Shown here piece after piece: positions 1 through 5,256 of a stretch of DNA of 5,788 nt; positions within the stretch are counted from its first letter, which is position 1, and each line of letters opens with the position of its first letter. This stretch comes from Gammaproteobacteria bacterium (GTDB lineage: Bacteria; Pseudomonadota; Gammaproteobacteria; Xanthomonadales; Rhodanobacteraceae). The position numbers were made by a program, and so were the translations under genes. The stretch spans positions 1-5,788 of the forward strand of contig VBNZ01000070.1 of the NCBI GenBank assembly GCA_005877675.1, read 5' to 3'. Below the pieces are notes generated by a model, which was given only the letters and a program-made list of their open reading frames with translations, searched no databases and was not told the origin of the DNA.

Positions 1-409
1 ATCCGATTTCTCCGATACGCCGTATGCCGTGCTCGCCGCGCTGCGCGAAGCCGATATCGCGAGCGAGAAGGGCGACAACGAGGCGGCGTTCGTCGCGCTC
101 GATTGGAGCTATCAGCACGCGGGCATCGATGCGCTGAAAGCCGTCGCCGGCATCAGCCTCGCGCGCGTGCAGATCGCGCGCTCGAAGGCGCAGGAGGCGC
201 TGGACCTCGTCGACAAGCTGCCCAAAGGTGGTTTCGATTCGACCAGCGCGGAACTGCGTGGCGACGCGCTCGCCGCGCTCGGTCGCAAGGACGATGCGCG
301 TGCAGCCTACACCGATGCGCTCACGCATCTCGAACAAGGCGCACCGAATCGGGCCTTCGTCGAAATGAAACTCAACGATCTTGGCGGCGCGGAGAAGAAG
401 GGCTCATGA
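1..409 (+). CDS. yfgM: YfgM-like periplasmic TPR protein, C-terminal fragment
   Basis: The reading frame is open from the left edge (first full codon at base 2) and ends at TGA 407-409, giving about 135 C-terminal residues; the N-terminal cytoplasmic tail and membrane anchor lie outside the window. The visible part is all alpha-helical and Ala/Leu-rich, with TPR-like helix pairs such as the stretch around ALDLVDKLP, then LRGDALAALGRKDDARAAY and a short C-terminal MKLNDLG segment, as in YfgM/TPR_21 proteins. In E. coli YfgM is an inner-membrane protein with a periplasmic TPR domain that associates with PpiD and the SecYEG translocon. The assignment rests on these TPR features plus position directly before bamB, the conserved order in Gammaproteobacteria. 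The stop codon overlaps the bamB start (ATGA), implying translational coupling. The family call is fairly secure; the specific function is inferred from the family. Confidence 0.82.
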   Translation, partial: SDFSDTPYAVLAALREADIASEKGDNEAAFVALDWSYQHAGIDALKAVAGISLARVQIARSKAQEALDLVDKLPKGGFDSTSAELRGDALAALGRKDDARAAYTDALTHLEQGAPNRAFVEMKLNDLGGAEKKGS

Positions 410-1638
410 GCATGACCAGACATTCTTCGCTGCTGCGCACAGGTGCGCTCGCGTTCGCCGTTGTGGCCATGAGCGGTTGCGCAACGATCAAAGGCTGGTT
501 CAACGATGTAAAGAAGGAAAACATCGAACCGCCGACGCCGCTGGCCGAGCACTTCAACAATAGCGTCGCGGTGCAGCGCGTGTGGTCCACGCGCGTCGGC
601 AAGGGCGCTGAGAAGACCGGTGCGTTGATGCGGCCGGCATATGCCGACGGCAAACTCTACGCCGCGAGCACTACCGGCTCGATCGAAGCGTTCGACGCTG
701 CGACCGGCCGCAGCCTGTGGCACAAACAGGCTGGCAAACGCAGCGGTTTCATTTTCCATCGCGGCAACAACTCGGTGCGATTCAGCGGCGGACCCAGCGT
801 CGATGGCGATCTCGTCGTCGCCGGCACACTCGAAGGCACCCTCTACGCATTTGCTGCGGGCGATGGCGCTGATCGCTGGAACGCACAGCTTTCGTCGGAA
901 ATCATCAGCGCACCGGCGATCGGCGGCGATCTCGTTGTCGTACGCACGCACGATGGCCATATCTTCGGTCTCGATCGCGCGACCGGCGCGCGGCGCTGGG
1001 TCTACGATCGCCCGACCGTGCCGCTGCTGAGTCTGCGCGGCAACAGCGCTCCGGTGCTGCTCGACGGCGTCGTCTACGCGGGCGAGGACAATGGCAAGGT
1101 CGTGGCGCTGCGCGCCAGCGACGGGGCACCGCTGTGGGAGCAGACCCTCTCCACCGGCGAAGGACGCACCGAAATTGACCGACTGCAGGACATCGACGGC
1201 CAGATTGCCGTGTCCGGCGGCGTCGTCTATGCCGCAGGCTACCGCGGACAGGCTGGCGCGCTCCTTGCGCAGACCGGCCGTCCGGTGTGGACGCACGATG
1301 TGTCCAGCTATAGCGGCGTGGCGACCTCGGCGAGCCAGGTCTACCTGTCCGACGCCGACGCGAACGTATACGCACTCGATTTGCGCACGGGCAGTTCCGA
1401 GTGGAAGCAGGATGGCCTGAAATACCGCTGGCTCAGCGAACCTGCGGTGCAGGGCGACACCATCGTCGTCGGCGACCTGGAAGGCTGGGTGCACTGGCTC
1501 TCGATCAGCGACGGCAAGCTCGTCGCGCGCGAGCGCTTGTCGAAGGATCCGATTCGCGCTGCCCCGGTCGTGGCCGGCGATACGGTCTACGTAGAGGACA
1601 TTTACGGCAATATCGGCGCGTACCGAACCGGAAAGTAG
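406..1638 (+). CDS. bamB: Outer-membrane protein assembly factor BamB (lipoprotein)
   Basis: This encodes 410 residues, close to E. coli BamB (about 390). BamB is the beta-propeller lipoprotein that binds BamA and helps insert beta-barrel proteins into the outer membrane. Residues 1-24 form a lipoprotein signal peptide (basic MTRH start, hydrophobic LAFAVVAM core) ending in lipobox MSGC, so Cys25 would be lipidated. The rest is a chain of PQQ-like propeller blades with recurring Ala-x-Asp-x-x-Thr-Gly and Trp motifs, for example AFDAATGRSLW (95-105), GLDRATGARRW (188-198), ALRASDGAPLW (234-244) and ALDLRTGSSEW (323-333). The segment TEIDRLQDIDGQ (255-266) matches the conserved R-x-E-x-x-R-L-x-D-x-D region implicated in BamA contact. 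The start at 406 overlaps the upstream stop; ATG 412 is an equally possible start, and an AAGGG at 398-402 could serve either. The open frame reaches upstream to 103, but that extension only shadows yfgM and has no signal peptide. Confidence 0.95.
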   Translation: MSMTRHSSLLRTGALAFAVVAMSGCATIKGWFNDVKKENIEPPTPLAEHFNNSVAVQRVWSTRVGKGAEKTGALMRPAYADGKLYAASTTGSIEAFDAATGRSLWHKQAGKRSGFIFHRGNNSVRFSGGPSVDGDLVVAGTLEGTLYAFAAGDGADRWNAQLSSEIISAPAIGGDLVVVRTHDGHIFGLDRATGARRWVYDRPTVPLLSLRGNSAPVLLDGVVYAGEDNGKVVALRASDGAPLWEQTLSTGEGRTEIDRLQDIDGQIAVSGGVVYAAGYRGQAGALLAQTGRPVWTHDVSSYSGVATSASQVYLSDADANVYALDLRTGSSEWKQDGLKYRWLSEPAVQGDTIVVGDLEGWVHWLSISDGKLVARERLSKDPIRAAPVVAGDTVYVEDIYGNIGAYRTGK

Positions 1639-1654
1639 AACACCCGGGTCGCGG

Positions 1655-1672
1655 CGCTTGCCGCGCTTGCCG
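1655..1672 (+). repeat. Tandem duplication of a 9-base unit
   Basis: The unit CGCTTGCCG occurs twice head to tail at 1655-1663 and 1664-1672, beginning 16 bases after the bamB stop. The second copy runs into the left arm of the long hairpin that follows. It is probably a slippage duplication; no function is visible. Confidence 0.7.
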
Positions 1673-1713
1673 CGCAACGACTATCCTCCTTGCCAGGATA
1701 GTCGTTGCGCGGC
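1669..1713 (+). terminator. Perfect 19-bp hairpin after bamB, possible terminator or mRNA 3'-end structure
   Basis: Bases 1669-1687 are the exact reverse complement of 1695-1713, with the 7-base loop CCTTGCC. It starts 30 bases after the bamB stop, the usual place for a transcript end. No run of T follows on the + strand (next bases TCAATGCTG) and none of A precedes it, so it is not a canonical intrinsic terminator in either direction. It could be a U-tract-less terminator, a block to 3' exonucleases, or a dispersed palindromic repeat. The hairpin is certain; its role is inferred. Confidence 0.5.
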
Positions 1714-1736
1714 TCAATGCTGTCGCGTAGCGCAAG

Positions 1737-1765
1737 GGAACTTGAACAAAGTTCAGAGTTTCTGC
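1737..1765 (+). promoter_or_regulatory. Candidate ECF/sigma-E-like promoter overlapping a 17-bp dyad
   Basis: GGAACTT at 1737-1743 equals the E. coli RpoE -35 consensus, and TCTGC at 1761-1765, 17 bases further on, matches four of five positions of a TCTGA-type -10. The same stretch holds an exact inverted repeat, GAACTT-GAACA-AAGTTC (1738-1754), which could be an operator. A start here would give the cupredoxin gene a leader of roughly 125 bases. No sigma-70 promoter with both boxes is convincing in this gap. The call rests on short motifs and may be chance. Confidence 0.25.
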
Positions 1766-1881
1766 GAGGCAGGACGCCTCGTCCGCGAATCAAGCGCGTA
1801 AGCGATTGATCCGGCTAGACGAGTCCGGGCGTGTACTGGACTCGTCGCGCTCTGATAGGTCCGGGACGGACTAGTCAGAGC
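1764..1881 (+). promoter_or_regulatory. Structured leader with serial and mutually exclusive hairpins
   Basis: Four hairpin regions follow one another before the cupredoxin Shine-Dalgarno. At 1765-1781 CGAGGC pairs with GCCTCG, but this competes with GGACG/CGTCC at 1772-1784. ATCAA/TTGAT (1789-1793 with 1806-1810) encloses CGC-GTAA-GCG, a GNRA-type tetraloop. GACGAGTCC/GGACTCGTC (1818-1826 with 1838-1846) is a perfect 9-bp stem. GCTCTGA/TCAGAGC (1849-1855 with 1875-1881) encloses GTCC/GGAC (1859-1862 with 1868-1871). The GGAC and GTCC arms recur, and GACGAG at 1818 could pair with CTCGTC at either 1778 or 1841, so alternative folds are possible. It matches no riboswitch class I recognise. The pairings are seen directly; a regulatory role is inference. 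Confidence 0.4.
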
Positions 1882-1887
1882 TTCCTC

Positions 1888-1895
1888 AGGGGGAG
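1888..1895 (+). promoter_or_regulatory. Ribosome binding site of the cupredoxin gene
   Basis: AGGGGGAG is a strong purine-rich Shine-Dalgarno ending 3 bases before ATG 1899 (AGGGGG core 5 bases away). It fixes that start and lies only 7 bases beyond the last leader hairpin, so folding there could affect ribosome access. Confidence 0.7.
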
Positions 1896-1898
1896 CGC

Positions 1899-2567
1899 AT
1901 GCACAGACTTTTGGTGGCTCTGACCTTGTTGCTGGCCGCGTCGAGTGGCCTCGCTGCGGCTGAGATTTTCGGCCAGATAGAACTCACACTCGACGGCAAG
2001 CCGCTGCGCGCAGACGAAGCGCAGGACGCGATTGTCTACTTCAGACCCAAAACCGTGCCGAAGCCCAAACCGGCCGCGGATGCGGTCGTGATGGGTACCC
2101 GACACAAGCAATTCTTCCCGCGCGTACTCGCCGTCACGGTCGGTTCGAAAGTGCGCTTCCCGAACGAAGACCCGATTCTGCATAACGCGTTTTCAAGTTC
2201 CACCGACAATGCTTTCGACGTCGGTCTGTACAGCGAGGGAGAGGGGCAGACCGTCACGTTCAACCACGCCGGCTATGTGCGCGTTTACTGCAACGTTCAC
2301 CATTCGATGATGGGGCATATCCTGGTGCTGGACACGCCGTATTTCACCAAGCCCGACGCTGCGGGGCACTTTCATCTGCGCGGCCTCCCCGTCGGCGACG
2401 GCGACTTCGTTGTGTGGCACGATCGAGCCACGCCGTTTCAGGCGACCCTTGCCGCCGGCGCGCATACACAGCAGAACGTGGCGCTCGAATTGACCCAACG
2501 CCGCGTACCGCAGCATTTGAACAAGTTTGGCAAAGCCTATGGACGCAGCGCCGATGGCGGATACTGA
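1899..2567 (+). CDS. Exported cupredoxin ('methylamine utilization protein' type)
   Basis: This encodes a 222-residue protein. Residues 1-21 are a Sec signal peptide (MHRLL, hydrophobic core, AAA before Glu22), so it should act in the periplasm. The middle carries a cupredoxin fold with a likely type 1 copper site: His95 in ILHNAF, then Cys131, His134 and Met137 (or Met138) in VYCNVHHSMMGH. The Cys-x2-His-x2-Met spacing resembles amicyanin, the electron acceptor of methylamine dehydrogenase, which probably explains the common family name. Residues about 150-200 form a second beta-rich stretch (FHLRGLPVGDGDFVVWH) like the carboxypeptidase regulatory-type sandwich often fused in this family. 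No methylamine dehydrogenase genes are visible, so a role in methylamine use is not supported; copper binding or electron transfer is more cautious. The 3' end overlaps the kinase gene, indicating co-transcription. Confidence 0.85.
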   Translation: MHRLLVALTLLLAASSGLAAAEIFGQIELTLDGKPLRADEAQDAIVYFRPKTVPKPKPAADAVVMGTRHKQFFPRVLAVTVGSKVRFPNEDPILHNAFSSSTDNAFDVGLYSEGEGQTVTFNHAGYVRVYCNVHHSMMGHILVLDTPYFTKPDAAGHFHLRGLPVGDGDFVVWHDRATPFQATLAAGAHTQQNVALELTQRRVPQHLNKFGKAYGRSADGGY

Positions 2568-5250
2568 AGCCGAGACCACGCCCGGGCGCTTTACGCTGCC
2601 GCTGGCGGCCAAGTTCTTTTTAGGTACCGCCTTTCTGATCGCGCTCGCTGTCGCTGCGGCGGTCATAGTGACTTATCTGAAAGGAGCCGAGATCGCGCAG
2701 CACGCGGTGGACGATGCGTTGGCGAAGTCGAGCGCGGTGCAGAAGCAGTTCGAACAGGATCGGCTCGAACAATTGCAGCTCAAAGTGCAGTTGATCGCCG
2801 CCGATCCGGCGACAGCGAAGTATGTTGCGCAAGCCAGTGCGCCGAGCGCGAGTCTGCCGGGATTGTCCGAAAGCCGCGAGCGCGATACGCAGTCGATCGC
2901 CGATCTGCTCGCCGAGCGCAAAGCGCAATACGGCTTCGATGTCGGCATCGTGCTCGACGCCAAAGGTGCCGTACTCGGGCGAACCGATCAGACCGAGGCG
3001 TTTGCCGAATCGCTCGCCGACGACGGGTTCGTGCAACCGGCGATCGCCAAAGCGGCGCCGTTCTCGGGCTATTGGCGTCAGGGCGACAAGCTTTATCAGG
3101 CGGCGATCATGCCGCTGCAGCAGGACCGCGCGCTCGCCGGATTCCTGCTGCTTGCGCAGCGCGTCGACGATCCGCTGGCGCGTGCGATGGCAAAAATCAG
3201 CGGCGGACAAATTGCATTCTGGCTGCCGCACTCGGACAAGCCGGCGTTGGTCGCCAATTCGCTCGACGAGGCGCAGGCCAAGTCGCTCGCCGAAGCGCTT
3301 TCGGCACTGCCGAAAACGACGCTCGATGCACTGCGTGCCGGCAAGCCATTGCGTTTCCCGCTCGCGTTCGCCGGCCAGAATTGGGCGGTGAGCGCGGCGC
3401 CGACAGCGGAAGGTACCGGCGATCTGGGCGCCGCGCTGGCGCTGACTTCGTCCGATGCGATCGTGGCGAGCTATCGCGCCATTCTCAACGCGGTGCTGAT
3501 GGCGGGACTGGCCGCGATCGTGATCGCATTGTTGCTTTCCTATCTTTTGACACGCAGCATCCTGCAGCCCGTGCGTGCAATGGCGCAGGCGGCGGAACAG
3601 GCAGCAGCGGGAAATTATCAGACGCGCGTCGGCGTATCCGGCGGCGACGAAGTCGGGCGCTTGTCGCGTGCATTCGATTCGCTCCTGTCCGATTTGCGTG
3701 AGAAAAGCGATATCGAAGGTTACGTCGGCAGCCTGTCGCGCTACTTGCCGGAGCCTGCATTCGAGCGCCCCGAATCGCCTGCTGCAGCGACGCCCGCGGC
3801 AGCGATGCAACCCGCCCATACCGAGGCGCGGGTGCTGCTTGGCTTTGAGTTCCGCGAGCTGTGCAGGCCGGATGCGGTGGCCGTGCTGCAGTCGCGTTTT
3901 GAGGCACTGCTGGCGCGGCTCGATAGTGCGGCGCTGCGCTGCGGCGGCAGCCTGCATGGGCTGCATGGCGCGCGTTTTGTGCTCGCCTTTGCCGGCGAAG
4001 GTCGATTGGGCGGGGCGCTCAATGCGCTCGCGCAGGTGCGTGACGAAACGCTGGCTGCGGGCGAAACCGCTCCGTCCGCTGCAATTGTGTCGGGCGAATT
4101 CGTCGACATCGTCCGCTCGAGCGAGTCGCGCACGTTCGATGCCTGGCTCGGACCTGGAATGTTTCAGATCGAGCGTCTGCTGACCGAGGCGCAGCCCGGC
4201 CATGTACTGATCGCGCGCCAAGCCAGCGATGAACTGACGGCGCTGCTGGGTGTGGCGCAGCTCGCGCTGGTGACTGGCGCGGTCAGTGGCAAATCCTTCT
4301 ACGCACTTGGCGAAACTGATCTGGACAATCTGCCGTCACTGCAGCGCGCCCCGGCCCAAGCCGAGACACGTGCTGCGCCCGTGCCCGCCGCGACGGTCAC
4401 GCACACGCCGCCGCGTGGCGGTGCGCTCACGCTCGGCAGCCTATTCGGCGCGCGCTATGAAATTTTGGCCGAGCTCGGATCGGGCGGCATGGGCGTCGTG
4501 TACAAAGCTCACGACCGCGAACTCGACGACGTCGTCGCGCTCAAGATGCTGAAGCCGGCGGCCTGGTCCGATGCGCAGCAGCTCGAACGCCTCAAAAGCG
4601 AAATCAAACTCGCGCGCCGCATCACGCACCCCAACGTGCTGCGCACGTTCGACTTCGGCGAGATCGATGGCCGCGCCTTCATCTCGATGGAATACGTGCG
4701 CGGTCTGACGTTGCGTTACCTGCTCAACGAGACCGGACGCATTCCTTACTCTGCGGCGTTGCGTATCGCGCGTCAGCTTGGCTGGGGGCTGCTCGCAGCA
4801 CATGCGGTTGGCGTGCTGCACCGGGACATCAAGCCGGAGAATTTGATACTCGAAGCGAACGGCAACGCCAAGCTGATGGATTTCGGTATCGCGCGGCCGG
4901 CACGTCGCGTCGTGCCGGGGCAGACACAAGCAGGCACCTTCGTCGGCACGCCGAACTACTCGCCGCCCGAGCAGCTTGCCGGCGACGAAGTCGACGAGCG
5001 TGCGGACATTTACGCCGCGGGTGTCGTACTGTGCGAGATGTTCTGCGGCGCGCTGCCGTTCCGCGGCACCAACACGATGGAACTTTACATCGCACAGATG
5101 CAATCCGAGCCGATCAAGCCATCGGCGCATTGGGCGGAAATACCCAAGCCGCTGGAAGAGCTGATCCTGCGCTGCATCGCGCGTAATCCAGCCGAGCGTT
5201 TCCAGAGCGCCGTGGAATTATCGCGCGCACTGGTCAAGCTGCGTGCGTGA
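2539..5250 (+). CDS. Receptor Ser/Thr kinase: Cache-like sensor, HAMP, degenerate cyclase-like domain, Hanks kinase
   Basis: This encodes 903 residues from ATG 2539. ATG 2554 is an alternative start (five residues shorter) and TTG 2527 a weaker one; none has a good Shine-Dalgarno, and all overlap the upstream gene. Order: TM1 about 25-47; extracytoplasmic sensor about 50-310, Cache-like (VGIVLDAKGAVLGRTD, then GYWRQGDKLYQAAIMPL); TM2 about 314-338; HAMP about 338-391 with the conserved Pro and GDEVGRLSRAFDSL; a YVGSLSRYLPEP linker like those before class III cyclases; a degenerate cyclase-like domain about 427-592; a Pro/Ala linker; kinase about 636-899. The kinase is complete: glycine loop GSGGMG (647-652), Lys669 in VALKML, Glu688, HRDIKPEN with catalytic Asp763 and Asn768, DFG Asp781, GTPNYSPPEQ and Asp823 in DIYAAG. 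HRDIKPEN marks Ser/Thr specificity, and the activation loop holds several Thr that could be autophosphorylated. The signal and substrates are unknown. Confidence 0.9.
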   Translation: MDAAPMADTEAETTPGRFTLPLAAKFFLGTAFLIALAVAAAVIVTYLKGAEIAQHAVDDALAKSSAVQKQFEQDRLEQLQLKVQLIAADPATAKYVAQASAPSASLPGLSESRERDTQSIADLLAERKAQYGFDVGIVLDAKGAVLGRTDQTEAFAESLADDGFVQPAIAKAAPFSGYWRQGDKLYQAAIMPLQQDRALAGFLLLAQRVDDPLARAMAKISGGQIAFWLPHSDKPALVANSLDEAQAKSLAEALSALPKTTLDALRAGKPLRFPLAFAGQNWAVSAAPTAEGTGDLGAALALTSSDAIVASYRAILNAVLMAGLAAIVIALLLSYLLTRSILQPVRAMAQAAEQAAAGNYQTRVGVSGGDEVGRLSRAFDSLLSDLREKSDIEGYVGSLSRYLPEPAFERPESPAAATPAAAMQPAHTEARVLLGFEFRELCRPDAVAVLQSRFEALLARLDSAALRCGGSLHGLHGARFVLAFAGEGRLGGALNALAQVRDETLAAGETAPSAAIVSGEFVDIVRSSESRTFDAWLGPGMFQIERLLTEAQPGHVLIARQASDELTALLGVAQLALVTGAVSGKSFYALGETDLDNLPSLQRAPAQAETRAAPVPAATVTHTPPRGGALTLGSLFGARYEILAELGSGGMGVVYKAHDRELDDVVALKMLKPAAWSDAQQLERLKSEIKLARRITHPNVLRTFDFGEIDGRAFISMEYVRGLTLRYLLNETGRIPYSAALRIARQLGWGLLAAHAVGVLHRDIKPENLILEANGNAKLMDFGIARPARRVVPGQTQAGTFVGTPNYSPPEQLAGDEVDERADIYAAGVVLCEMFCGALPFRGTNTMELYIAQMQSEPIKPSAHWAEIPKPLEELILRCIARNPAERFQSAVELSRALVKLRA
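3817..4314 (+). other. Degenerate class III nucleotidyl-cyclase-like domain inside the kinase gene
   Basis: This marks about residues 427-592 of the kinase protein. Landmarks fall in class III cyclase order: an opening strand VLLGFEFREL where active enzymes have F-x-D-I; helix SRFEALLARLD; CGGSLHGLHGARFVLAF, aligning with the family pattern GG-x6-GD-G-x-x-A-x-F; SAAIVSGEFVDI for the 'G-I-x-x-G' strand; WLGPGMFQIERLLTEAQPGHVLIAR for 'x-x-G-x-x-V-N-x-A-A-R-L-x-x-x-A-x-P-G-x-I-L-I'; and closing GKSFYAL. The first metal Asp appears as Glu (in GFEF) and the second, in 'GD', is Ala478. Cyclase activity is therefore unlikely and a regulatory or dimerisation role more plausible. The alignment was made by eye. 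Confidence 0.65.
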
Positions 5251-5252
5251 GG
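5248..5252 (+). promoter_or_regulatory. Shine-Dalgarno overlapping the kinase stop codon
   Basis: TGAGG begins with the kinase stop TGA and ends 4 bases before ATG 5257. It supports that start over the in-frame ATG 5275 and suggests the downstream gene is translated by termination-reinitiation coupling. Confidence 0.55.
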
Positions 5253-5256
5253 CCGA

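Noticed and set aside
103..405. Upstream extension of the bamB frame
   Set aside because: It would overlap yfgM completely and place the lipoprotein signal peptide in the middle of the protein; the ATGA-coupled start at 406 (or 412) fits the lipobox.
307..1677. 456-codon open frame on the - strand
   Set aside because: It lies opposite bamB, has no family-like motifs, is rich in Arg/Ala/His as expected of the complement of a GC-rich gene, and bamB is unmistakable.
1717..1809. 30-codon frame starting at ATG 1717 in the bamB-cupredoxin gap
   Set aside because: No Shine-Dalgarno, highly Arg/Ser-rich product, and it overlaps the hairpins and promoter-like motif; a real leader peptide cannot be excluded but nothing supports it.
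1830..1858. Sigma-70 promoter using TGATAG as -10
   Set aside because: The -10 match is poor and there is no TTGACA-like hexamer at the right distance.
1838..1894. GGA motifs in or near hairpin loops (including ACGGA at 1866-1870) as CsrA/RsmA sites
   Set aside because: Only one fits the ANGGA core, it is partly in a stem, and GGA is common in GC-rich sequence.
1899..2567. True methylamine utilisation gene (amicyanin/mau)
   Set aside because: Only the cupredoxin motif is shared; no mau dehydrogenase or maturation genes are present and the protein has an extra C-terminal beta domain.
2620..4221. 533-codon open frame on the - strand
   Set aside because: It is antisense to the receptor kinase gene with low-complexity Arg/Gln-rich translation and no recognisable domain; a codon-bias shadow.
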